A model generated the notes under the pieces. The model saw nothing but the letters and a program-made list of their open reading frames with translations. It was not told where the DNA came from and ran no database searches. This document shows, in pieces, positions 34,000 through 43,561 of a stretch of 64,000 nucleotides of DNA. A program made the position numbers and the translations under genes. Origin of the DNA: Durusdinium trenchii (taxonomy: Eukaryota; Sar; Dinophyceae; Suessiales; Symbiodiniaceae); NCBI GenBank assembly GCA_963970005.1, contig CAXAMN010023673.1:551772-615771 (forward strand), read 5' to 3'. Within the stretch, counting starts at the first letter, position 1. Each line of letters begins with the position of its first letter.

Positions 34000-36057
34000 C
34001 CCACTTGCTGGAGATTGAGGACTCATTGCCAATTCCACAAGCAATTTATTTTTTTTGGTGCCCCCCCCCTTGGAAGCAGCCCAGGTGCTGGAGATAGTCG
34101 AGATTGTGGATTTCATTATAGCTAGTGTAAGAGTAGCAATTCCACCACAACTTCTTATATTCCTCTACTGGAGAGTCTCAATGGTGGAGTGTGGAAGAGT
34201 GTCTTGATTTGATGGCTTAAGATGTCCAATGAAAGAGAGAGAGAGAGAGAGAGAGATGGGCATATAGCTAGAGAGCATAGGAAAATGGAACTTCCAATGT
34301 GGATGAAATGAGATGAGATGAGATGAGATGAAGCATTGGGTGCATCAAACAGCCGGCGCTGGGGTTGTGGCTGTATGTATGCAATTTCATTTGAGACCAA
34401 AGGCGGCTGCCCCAGACAGCAGCGCAATATGGATGGTGCTTCGATTGGGTTTGTTTGGCCTCCAAGAGCACATGGGCGCCATGTGAGAGGGAAACTTGCT
34501 AGGCAATCAATGATGGGGATGGGGTCCATGGAATGCCTGGTGCAAATGGGTTTGTGTGCATGGTTAGGTGGCCCAATGGAAGATCAGAACCATTTGGGTA
34601 CAACATTGGTTGATCCTCATGATTCATGCTATTAGTAGAGCATATTTTTTGCACAATTTATTGGTTTACTTTTGGGTGGGTGTTGGTGAGGTCCAATGAG
34701 GTTTTGAGCTTGGGTGGCATCACGAGAAAGAATGTCCTTGGCAATGTTGGGTGAACATTGGGAGCATGCTGAGCATGCCGGGTTTGGTACAACCTGACTT
34801 CATGTATGTCTATGTGTGGGCAAGAAGGTTGGGGTGAAGAGAAGGTTCTTCATGAGCTTGGGGATGAGTAGTGAGTAGTGGCCACACAGCCAATTCCGAC
34901 CCTTAGTGTATCTATAGCTGGATCGTTCCATGGGCTTCATAAGGTTCTTTGGAAGATTTCGTCGTAGATGGGGGGATATGGAGCATAGACCTGAAGAGCC
35001 ATTGGGTGAGAGCAGTGGAGATGAGCAGGATTGGTCTAATCGAAGTTGTGGGATAGGATGTGAACTCCCAATGCTCGCAGAATGGTTCCCTATGACCCTG
35101 AGAATGAGGATGAGGCTTATTCTGGGTAGTATGGGCGTCAAGAAGGCCATGCAAAGCCCAATTCCAATCGGTCATCCAGGTCCAGTACTACTAAGCAAGT
35201 TTCTCAACTTTTGTTGGGCCTGGTGGGCACATTGTGTTTCAAGATAATGATCTTCTCTCCCATTTCATAAAGAATGTGGAGGGAGAAACCCATTTCATAA
35301 AGAATGTGGAGGGAGAAACCCACAAAGTGCTACATTTGAAACAATGAGAATGCTTATGGGCAAGGAAGGGTAGAGTCGGATCCAGAGGTTGTTTTAAAAA
35401 AGAACAGTTGGTTTGTTTGGGAAACAGGAGCACAAGAACATATCTAGACCGCAACCGTGGAAACTCTTTCAAAACATGACAAAATCTAAGAAAAACACAA
35501 CAAAAACGCGTAAAAGCCACACCCGCATAACTTCGAGCTCTCTTTCACTTCGACCTTCTATTTGTTTCTACCTCCTATCGCGTACCTGCGATGCCAACTC
35601 CACCCCCTAAAAGTACTCTTTACACCATGTTAGCCTATCACTTCATCTTGCACACTCAAGTCGCTCCAATATCAACCTCACCACTTCCAGCTACTCTTTG
35701 TCCACTCTACCTAGATACACATGTGTATCCTCACCTACCCTGCCTATCGCCTCGCACATGAACCCCAGCGCCCCTCACTTCCTTAGGGGTGCCCTTTTTC
35801 AACTCCAAAACGCACCTGAGCCGCGACGAAAAAGCCCCCCCCCCCCAAAACCTATGTATTCTACTTTCTCTTTCTACCCCCTGTCAGCCTGGCTGCGATC
35901 CCATGGAAGTACTCTTTGCCCGATGTTGCCCAATCACTTCCTCTTGCACGCCAAGTCTTTGCCCAGGCTTGCCCTGAGGGCACCCCCTAACCCAGAGGCT
36001 GGCTTTCGTCCCCTCCCTTCTCAGGTATATACTGGAAGGCTTCAAGAGCTCAAGTAA
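34000..36057. other. Repeat-rich, no recognised gene
   Basis: Contains (GA)n at 34229-34256, ATGAG pentamers at 34307-34331, a 30-bp tandem duplication at 35259-35321 (unit CCCATTTCATAAAGAATGTG...), the right arm of the long inverted repeat at 35498-35535, and CT-rich sequence with a poly-C run at 35829-35846. Confidence 0.5.
35498..35535 (-). repeat. Right arm of the long-distance inverted repeat
   Basis: Inverse partner of 31573-31609. The adjacent TGACAAAATCTAAGAAAAA (35477-35495) also resembles 30229-30247, so the family has more copies. Confidence 0.75.
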
Positions 36058-36363
36058 GAATACAAATCCAACACACTGCTTCTTCCCAACGCGTTATGCA
36101 AGATTACATTTCTGAAGGCGTTCGTTGAGGTTGAGACCAAAGAGGTCGAGATCAGCTTCCAGGCAAAGACACCTCAATTGGAACTTCCAAACTGTGGTTC
36201 ACTAGGAAGGGGCACGTGTGGTCTCCTGCATTTTGCATTTGTTGCACCCACCGCTGAGTGGTTGGGCTGGTCGTCAGGTGGTAAAATGGTCAACCCAGCG
36301 ACAAGAAAGTCTGGAGCCTTACACAGATGGGTTTCTGCAACATTTGGTGCGTTGTGCTGTTGA
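36058..36363 (+). CDS. Possible exon or partial ORF, unrecognised
   Basis: About 100 codons are open from just after TAA 36055 to TGA 36361. The first 45 residues (CKITFLKAFVEVETKEVEI onward) alternate charged and hydrophobic residues as in a beta-rich domain. A later stretch is Gly/Trp-rich. There is no ATG near the start, so it would be an internal exon. No family recognised. Confidence 0.3.
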   Translation, partial: EYKSNTLLLPNALCKITFLKAFVEVETKEVEISFQAKTPQLELPNCGSLGRGTCGLLHFAFVAPTAEWLGWSSGGKMVNPATRKSGALHRWVSATFGALCC

Positions 36364-36409
36364 GACGGGTTTGCTGCTTTTTCAGGCAAACATTAGTGGC
36401 GATGCCCTT

Positions 36410-36512
36410 TACTCCTTGTAGGTTCCTAGTAGTAAGGCCAGGAGCCCCTGGTAGCATCCTTGCTCCTAGTAGGGATGCCAGGAGCCCCTAGTAGCATCCT
36501 TGCTCCTAGTGG
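36410..36512. repeat. Dispersed TAGTAACAAG-family repeat
   Basis: Units TCCTAGTAGTAAGGCCAGGA and CCTAGTAGCATCCTTGCT, closest to the 3094 cluster. Confidence 0.8.
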
Positions 36513-39068
36513 TTTGCTTGGTGCATAGCGCCTATTGCAGAATATTGCACTATGTTGCATAGCGGCTGCAATGCGTGTCTGTATAAACGCGTTCGCACGG
36601 ATACACTGATACACACACACACCCAACGGGACCGATACACCGATACACCAACAGATTAGGGCTTAGGGTTTAGGTTTAGGGCTTATTAGGGTTTAGGATG
36701 GTTTAGGGTATCGACTGGTGTATGGTTGTAGTGGCGTAGAACGCTATGCGTGCGTTCAACGCTAAACAGCGCAACACCAAGCAGCGCAACAGCGTAATGG
36801 CATAATCAATCTTAAGGACCTTGAGGACACACTTTGCAAGCGTGCTCCTGTGTTTTACTTTGCAAACCCAACTCCCTCCTTTGAACTCTTAAAGGCCCAG
36901 CAGCAGATCTGGAGAAGCACCCGCCTCAGTTCAGTGTTTAATCCGAGCTGCAATCACAGGCTTCTTCCAGTTTTGTTTCCGAGTGGGCGTGGGTAACGGC
37001 CTGCATCAAAGTTACTTGCCCAGCTGGCGACCTGATGTATTCCCTGGAACGCAGACATGGATTGCGAGATTGCACTGGTGCAATGCAACACCGAAGCTGC
37101 ACACAAGTGTGATCAGCATGACGTCCACTAGAGTTGGCATTTCTTGCAACCACAATGAATGCCATCAAAATAGATCTTTGTTTGCTTTGGAAGCAATCAT
37201 GTCCGTGTATGCAGCTTTTGAGGCAGAGTGGCTGGTGGGAGTCACAACCTCAGTGCAACACTAGGAGAGGCCTCGACTCAGGCTCTGATAAAGCTAAACA
37301 TACACAGCTGGGGAGTATCAGATGTCCAGCTTGTCATTCAGGTCTGCAAATGGCACTGTTGAAAACCAGTTTGTGATCCTACAACTTGCAAACAAGGAGA
37401 CCAAGCTAAATGGCAGCCCTAACATTGTATATATATATACTTTCTTTTGGCTTTTTTTTTTTCTATCTGACATTTGTTCATACAACCATGGAAACTGCAC
37501 AGGAGCCAAAGAGGCTGCACGCTCTGGAACTGAGCCTTCCGGGGAATGATGCGGGACCGCGTGCGTGACTCAGACGAAGGTGGTCAAGGCATTGGGAAAG
37601 GGAAACCGATTGCCGAGAAAGGGATTGGACATGGGATTGCCGTACTGGAAAGGTTTTAGCATTTGCCTGGCCGGCTTATCCTTGCCGTCATAGTAGAAGC
37701 GTACAAAGGCATGATGCAGGCACCCATTTTGGGTGTGACTATCCTTTTCTTGTACAGTAATGGATGGTGCAGGGAGATTGGTGGAGTGTCCTTTTGAAAG
37801 ACCACATGTAAGAGGACTCGTGGCGCAGAAGACAGAACCATACTGAAAGCGCAGATAGCCTAAGGCCCAAAACTAAGTGACCCTTGGTTTGATGACCAAA
37901 CATTGAGAGAGTTGTGCAAAGATCAAGACCAATGAGCAGGGGTACAACTTTCCCATCACCGCCGGCAGCTGATATTATTCATTATGCCTGGCAATTCCTG
38001 AGTATGTCTGTACATATGCATACATACGGGGCGTACAACGTACTTGATCTTCCTTGAAAGGTTGCATCCAAGCTCTTGACACTGCTGCCAACAATCGCAG
38101 AATGTGCAGTTGAGGCTCCTGTAAGTTGCAATACTCCAACGAGCCTGTGGCCCAGTTAAATGGTCTTGGTAGTACCACTGAACAGCTGCAAGTTGCCGCC
38201 GCCCGAACAGCCAGGAGTACAGACGGACCATGGAAGGATGTGATGAACTCAGCTACTCAATAACGCTTGAGTTGTCGTCGTGCATGCAAGACCATCATGT
38301 GGCGAAAGAAGCTCCATTCCTCAATGTAGGATTCCAAAGGATGCCTCGGTTTGCTCATTTGGCATGCATGCAAAAGTATGCATGAGGCCTGGAACTTCCA
38401 GGTGGCTTCCAAGTCAGTCTGGATCTTTGAAGAAGTTGCTGCAGTTGCAATCACGTGCTTCGCAGACACTCACAATTGCTAGTGGTAGCGGCGAACTTAA
38501 CTCAAGAGATGTCACTGTTCAAGGCTGTCCACAAAATGACAATCAGAACAGGAAGCACTCAGGTGTGAGAGACCAGGTTCGATTTGTCTTTGGTTCATGG
38601 AGGTGTTGTTCAAAAGATCGCCCCAGGGAATCGCATAAAGAGCGCTCGTGCAACGAGATTTGCTGGTCACCAACAATCAAGTGTTTCTAAGTCGTCACCA
38701 ATCATGAACATATCATGGCATGCAAGTAGAAGACGGAATCCACGCCATCTATTCCGTCACACTTTCTTTGGTGAGACTGCTCAGTGGCCTTAAGTCCTCT
38801 TCTTTTCCAACACTCATGACTCTACAAACCTTGTTTCCAACACAATGTTTGCATCTCTAAATGAGGGGCATGCGGAAGGCAATCCTTTGTCGGGAGAAAG
38901 AGTTGCATGAAAGAGGACATATGTTTTTGAAGTGAGCGTTTGGAGGGACCGAGATAGAAGCTCTCAGGAAGGATACTGAATCAATCAAAGTTCGTGGAAA
39001 GGGAAGATTATCAATGGGTAGCATGAAGGAAAGCCCTTTTGTCTTGTTCCTTGCGCACACATACACAC
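36513..39068. other. No recognised gene; candidate exons on both strands
   Basis: 36655-36710 has GGTTTAGG/GGGTTTAGG runs. A protein-like - strand frame lies at 38257-38469 (TWKFQASCILLHACQ), with another at 37956-38231. A + frame at 38584-38793 contains HGGVVQKIAPGNRIKSARAT. A segment near 36983-37040 resembles the repeat module at 40325-40385 (shared AAAGTTAYTTGCC). None was assigned. Confidence 0.3.
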
Positions 39069-39497
39069 ACACTTATATAAGAAATGCGTAAGGAAATTGA
39101 ATGCCGCTCGCCACACGGCAACCTAGGTAACCATATTCCTGAGAAAAACATGTAAGGGGGTCCGAGCATCCTGGAGGTCAAATCAAAAAAGAGAGACCCA
39201 AAGTTCCAAGTTCAAAGTCGATGATCGCGATACAACAGGATGACGCCGGTCCGTGCAAGTCTGCGGAACTCACTAGCACTTTACAGCGCCTGAAGAATCT
39301 AGAAACAGCCTGAGCGACGGCGGACCATTGGAGTCATTGCGTTCAAAGCAGGTACGTCCGTGAGCGTCCCCACCGATATCAGTGTTCAATGCAAGCCTCT
39401 TCGTTGGGCCGGTACTTGCACGAACAACCAGCCCCCCGCTAAATCAAAACTAAAAAAAGGGTAACGAATCAACGGATTCCCTGTGATTCCAAGGGTT
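39069..39497 (+). repeat. R1: left copy of a ~430-bp direct repeat
   Basis: Near-identical to 41755-42188, with a few substitutions and small indels. It contains a hairpin-forming TGCCGCTCGCCACACGGCA and ends near CCAAGGGTTTCAC. R1 and R2 bracket 2.3 kb of nested repeats like terminal repeats, but no coding or TG...CA ends are seen. Confidence 0.85.
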
Positions 39498-39539
39498 TCA
39501 CCCCACCCACGTGGGGGGGCCCCAAAAACTAAGGGGCAA

Positions 39540-39820
39540 ACAAATGTGCATGTGCGCGCAAAGACGACAAAACTTGAAGACATGAGAAGAAGACAAGACA
39601 CGACCAGTGTGCGTGGTTGCGATGAAGGGGAAGCCAAGGGAACAGGGACAACCAATGAACCAGACCACATATCAAGACCTAGGCGACCTGAAACCTGGGT
39701 TAAGTGTAAAAGTGCATGTGCGCGGACACCTAAGGGCCGGACCGGTGTGCGTGCAAAAGAATGAAAGGAATGAGATGACAGGACATGAAGGCGGAGAAGA
39801 CATGAAAGGAAAAAGGCAAA
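39540..39820 (-). repeat. Inverted copy of the 40560-40960 segment
   Basis: The reverse complement shows the same ordered landmarks as 40560-40960: repeated GTGCGCGC tracts, CATGTCTTC blocks, and AGGTCGCCYAGGTC beside ATGAGGT. Confidence 0.6.
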
Positions 39821-39822
39821 GA

Positions 39823-40220
39823 AGTGTGTGTGTGCCCCTTGTAGTCACAGGGATTCTTTTGAATTGTTTCCATTTACTTCAGCAGGGGGGCAGTAGCCCA
39901 CTCATGAGTCTACTGCCAACGAAGCTGCTCATGAGTTGGGAGGATATCGGAGCTGATCACTCCGACGTACCTGCTTGGTTGTGGCGTTGACAAGCTTTCG
40001 CTCCAATCTTCACGTAAAGGGCTAATGAGTTCTGCAGATGTGCACGGACCGCCGTCATCTTGTTCGACCCGCGATCGTCGATTGGTTTCTTCCGCTTTGG
40101 GCCACTTCTCCTTTTGAAGACCTCCAGGATCCGTGGTTCTTACTTGTACCCTTAGGAAATGGTACCCTAGGCCGGCGTGTGGCACCGCTGTCAGTCAGTA
40201 TGCATATCTATAAGTGTGTC
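39823..40220 (+). repeat. Q1: repeat unit with structured domain (version B)
   Basis: Almost identical to 40961-41357. It begins GTGTGTGTGCCCCTTGTAG, holds the pseudoknot domain 39881-39975, and ends in ATCTATAAGTGTGT. Confidence 0.9.
39881..39975 (+). repeat. Candidate structured-RNA domain, version B copy 1
   Basis: Closing stem AGCAGG (39881-39886)/CCTGCT (39970-39975). P1 GGCAGTAG (39889-39896)/CTACTGCC (39910-39917). P2 CTCATGAG (39901-39908)/CTCATGAG (39928-39935), extended by CCCA/TTGGG with one bulge. The linker CAACGAAGCTG lies between. P3 hairpin TCGGAG/CTCCGA (39947-39965). P1 and P2 cross, giving an H-type pseudoknot. Confidence 0.6.
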
Positions 40221-40420
40221 TCTCCTAGTGAGAGTCCGGGATGAGCCCGTAGAGTGCCTCCCGTGGACCCGTCGAACGGGTGTCTGTCTCTGTTTCCAAT
40301 GCCGTGGAAACGCACATGCCCAGAGCGGGCGTAGGAGGCTTACGCCAAAGTTATTTGCCAAGACCTGACGGATTATTGAATTCCAAGTTGGCTCACGACT
40401 CATGCCTTTACGTGACCGCA
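40213..40420 (+). repeat. Second repeat module (X) with hairpins
   Basis: Starts AAGTGTGTCTCTCC, contains the hairpins CCGGGATGAGCCCG and CCCGT...ACGGG, then GGCGTA...TACGCC and AAAGTTATTTGCC. It follows the structured domain of Q1 at about 250 nt. A related module follows version A at 55650, and an inverted copy is at 41560-41758. Confidence 0.55.
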
Positions 40421-40960
40421 GCGGTCAAAGGTGGCAGCCCTCGGGCAAGCCGTACGTGGTCGCAGTGACCAAAGCTTGTTCAAGGTTCATTGGAACCTGT
40501 CCCCCTCTCAGGTGCACACACAGCGCTTACATTCAAACGAGGCAGGTCCCTAGGCACTTCTAATGAGGTTTGGTTTCATCGGTTCTCGTTCCCTCCATTT
40601 GGTTGCCCTTTCATCCCCTCCCCTTCACACACTTTTGTTTCCTCTTTTCTTTCATGTCCTCCTGTCTTCATGTCTGGTCATCTCATCCTTTTCTTCGTTT
40701 GCGCGCACATTGGTCCCGACCTTAGTGTGTACGTGCACTTGTACATACATTTAAACACAGGTTTCAGGTCGCCCAGGTCTTTACAATGAGGTGGGCTTCA
40801 TCGGGTGTCCCTGTGCACTTGGTTCCCCTTTCATTTCAACCGCACGCACCTTTGTCCCGTCTCGTCCTCCTGTCATGTCTTCATTCTTTTGTCTCTTGTG
40901 CGTGCGCGCGCACGTGCACATTTGCCCTCGCCTTAGCTTTACGCCTTTTTTCGGGGAGGC

Positions 40961-41357
40961 GTGTGTGTGTGCGCCCCTTGTAGTCACAGGGATTCTTTTG
41001 AATTGTTTCCATTTACTTCAGCAGGGGGCAGTAGCCCACTCATGAGTCTACTGCCAACGAAGCTGCTCATGAGTTGGGAGGATATCGGAGCTGATCACTC
41101 CGACGTACCTGCTTGGTTGTGGCGTTGACAAGCTTTCGCTCCAATCTTCACGTAAAGGGCTAATGAGTTCTGCAGATGTGCACGGACCGCCGTCATCTTG
41201 TTCGACCCGCGATCGTCGATTGGTTTCTTCCGCTTTGGGCCACTTCTCCTTTTGAAGACCTCCAGGATCCGTGGTTCTTGCTTGTACCCTTAGGAAATGG
41301 TACCCTAGGCCGGCGTGTGGCACCGCTGTCAGTCAGTAGGCATATCTATAAGTGTGT
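40961..41357 (+). repeat. Q2: second copy of the Q unit
   Basis: Matches Q1 throughout, with one G fewer in the GGGGG run and a handful of substitutions. The downstream sequence then switches to AAAGGGGAAGG instead of module X. Confidence 0.9.
41020..41113 (+). repeat. Candidate structured-RNA domain, version B copy 2
   Basis: Same helices as 39881-39975. The sequence is essentially identical, so this copy adds no independent covariation. Confidence 0.6.
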
Positions 41358-41359
41358 GA

Positions 41360-41758
41360 AAGGGGAAGGATGAAGGGGGAAGCCAAATGGAGGGGCCGTC
41401 AACAACGAAGCCAAACCTCATTATATAAAACGAACCTGTTTGGTATGTGTGAGCCGTGTGTGCACCTGAGGTTGGGACAGACCCCACTAGGTCTTGAACA
41501 AGCTTCGGTCTGCGACCACCTCGTGGCGTAAGCCTACTCACGTCCGCTGTGGGCACGTTCTGGCGTGGTGTAGGGCTGCCTACTCAGGCTCAATAGTCCG
41601 TCAAATCTTGGCAAATGACTTTGGTGCAAGCCTACTCAGTCCGCTGCGGACACATATGTTGTTCAAGGGGAATTTAACCGAGACAAACCCCTGTTCAACG
41701 GGGCCACAGGGGACACTCCTCGGGTACACCCTGGGTTTTCACTAACGAGAGACACACT
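41360..41758 (-). repeat. Inverted copy of the module at 40213-40640
   Basis: Read on the - strand it gives AAGTGTGTCTCTCG, CCCCTGT...ACAGGGG, GCACCAAAGTCATTTGCC, AAGCTTGTTCAAG and CCTCAGGTGCACACAC in the same order as 40213-40640. Confidence 0.7.
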
Positions 41759-42188
41759 TATAGGAAATGCGCACGGAAATTGAATGCCGCTCGCCACACG
41801 GCAACCTAGGTAACCATATTCCTGAGAAAAACATGTAAGGGGGCCCGAGCATCCTGGAGGTCAAATCAAAAAGAGAGGCCCAAAGTTCCAAGTTCAAAGT
41901 CGATGATCGCGATACGACAGGATGACGCCGGTCCGTGCAAGTCTGCGGAACTCACTAGCACTTTACAGCGCCTGAAGAATCTAGGAGCAGCCTGAGCGAG
42001 GGCGGACCATTGGAGTCATTGCGTTCAAAGCAGGTACGTCCGTGAGCGTCCCCACCGACATCAGTGTTCAATGCAAGCCTTTTCGTTGGGCTGGTACTTG
42101 CACGAACAACCAGCCCCCCTGCTAAATCAAAATCCCAAGTTAAAGGTAATGAATCAACGGATTCCCTGAGATTCCAAGGGCTTCACAC
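41755..42188 (+). repeat. R2: right copy of the ~430-bp direct repeat
   Basis: Partner of R1 (39069-39497). Both outer flanks are CA-rich, so a target duplication cannot be judged. Confidence 0.85.
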
Positions 42189-42547
42189 ACACAAAAAAAC
42201 ACTCTGAACGCAGCGTTAGTGCTCAGGGCATTTGGTGATTGTGGATAGCCAGGTGTGAGCTGCACCTGTGCACAATGTCCCTTTTTTTAATTATGCGCCA
42301 GTGGAGCGCCCTCAATGATAAGGATGTGAAATGCCGAACAACCTTCGAAACTGGCACCAATATCATGAAGGACTTCAAGGACACAATGCCACAAGCGGAA
42401 ATCATGCTACGACATTTGCACAGCATGCAACATGAAACTGGTCGAGATTGCCGGCTTTTCCCAAACACTCTCCATGTGGTTCTGGTGTTTTCTGGTTGCA
42501 TTAGGCTCAAGGAACGTCGCTGAGCCTTGATCTCTGTCCACATACCA
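42189..42547. other. No recognised gene
   Basis: Overlapping frames on both strands (94 codons +, 143 codons -) without motifs. Confidence 0.4.
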
Positions 42548-43561
42548 GCACCTGCATGGGATCCTTTGACCGCTGTGCTATTGTTATTGACGTGCGTGAA
42601 CAGTATGAGTGGGATGCTGGACATGTAAGTTGTGCCACTCGCATTCAAATCCAAAAGTGACTAGGCCGCAGTAGCAATGCTTTGGTGCCGGCTGCAGTTG
42701 AGCTGACATGAGTTGATCACTGCCATGGAGCATGAACGGACTATCTCTCAAGTGAATTTCAGGAATCCTACAAATTGGAGACAGGAGGGGTTCTGTGAAG
42801 GAAATGGATGGAACTATAGAACCATTGAAACAAAAGAAGGAATGGTAGACGTGGTATACATTTTCAAGTTCTATGAGAATCCTATTTTTTTGCGATTCGG
42901 AGGATGTGCTCGCTCTGGCCGGTGGAAACAAGGACGGAGGATGTTTCTGCTTTTGTTTCCGAAATTCAAGGCCTTTGAAGGAAAGATCAAATCGTTTTCT
43001 TTCAACAAGTTAGGTTCACTGCCAGTTCAGGTTCCCTAAAAATCTAGGAACCAAATCATTAGTGCGAGCGCTTCTTCAAGAAGTTCCCCCCGCCCTCAGC
43101 CGGGGGAGAGCTTCCTTGAAGAAGTGCGAGCTATCCTGCGTCCTAGCTAGGAGCTTACGTAAGCTACTAGCTAGTTCTTCCTCTTTAGCGGCCAAGCCCC
43201 CCAGGCTTAAAAAAAGAACATAAAACAATCAAACAAGAAAAACAACAACAACAACAACAACGTCTTCACTTTGCTCACTTGTTCGTCCTTTCAGGTGTTT
43301 CTTCCTACGTGCTGTGAAGGAGACACCCATCGTGACGTACTGTGCAGCGGGAGTCAGGGCTCAATCGGCAGTGGACATGCTCGTTCAAGAGGCACGCGGC
43401 ACAGCGGCACGCGCAGCACATGCCATCATGCGTTTGTGTGGGTGCTAAGCTGTGAGACTCAGGGCTACACTGACGCTGTCAATGGCGGTGGCTACAGCAC
43501 CCAGCTGGAGTCAATTTGTCAGGCATGCTTTTCAACAAGTCGTGGCTCAGCTTCAACTTAG
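42548..43561 (+). CDS. Rhodanese-domain protein (three exons recognised)
   Basis: Sulfurtransferase-type rhodanese domain. Exon 42548-~42656 encodes AIVIDVREQYEWDAGHVSC, the family's first strand and GH motif. Exon 43295-43391 encodes ETPIVTYCAAGVRAQSAVDM, with the active-site loop CxxGxR and catalytic Cys at codon 43341. Exon 43463-43561 encodes GYTDAVNGGGYSTQLES and ends at TAG 43559. The last junction is a 71-nt GC-AG intron that restores the usual GY-(x)n-NGGG ending. Between the first two exons a ~640-nt intron holds the A-tailed repeat. A small middle exon may be missing, since the family usually has about ten more residues there. Upstream exons and targeting signals are not identified. 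Small single-domain rhodaneses of this kind occur in plastids and mitochondria; location here is unknown. Confidence 0.78.
43030..43230 (+). repeat. A-tailed intronic repeat, copy 2
   Basis: Begins GTTCCCTAAAAATCTAGGAA (compare 12218), passes GAGCTATCCTGCG and AGCTACTAGCTAG, and ends in TTAAAAAAAGAACAT plus A-rich sequence. It lies in the intron before the rhodanese active-site exon. A GC-rich inverted pair, CTTCTTCAAGAAG...CTTGAAGAAG, sits in the middle. Confidence 0.65.

Noticed and set aside
34307-34331. ATGAG pentamer run as a regulatory element
   Set aside because: Five-unit microsatellite only; nothing around it suggests function.
36655-36712. Telomere repeat (GGTTTAGG runs)
   Set aside because: Few, irregular units with TTTAGGG-like cores in internal sequence; too short and degenerate to call telomeric.
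39069-42188. R1/R2 as LTRs of a retrotransposon
   Set aside because: No TG...CA ends, primer site, coding region or clear target duplication; the interior is other repeats.
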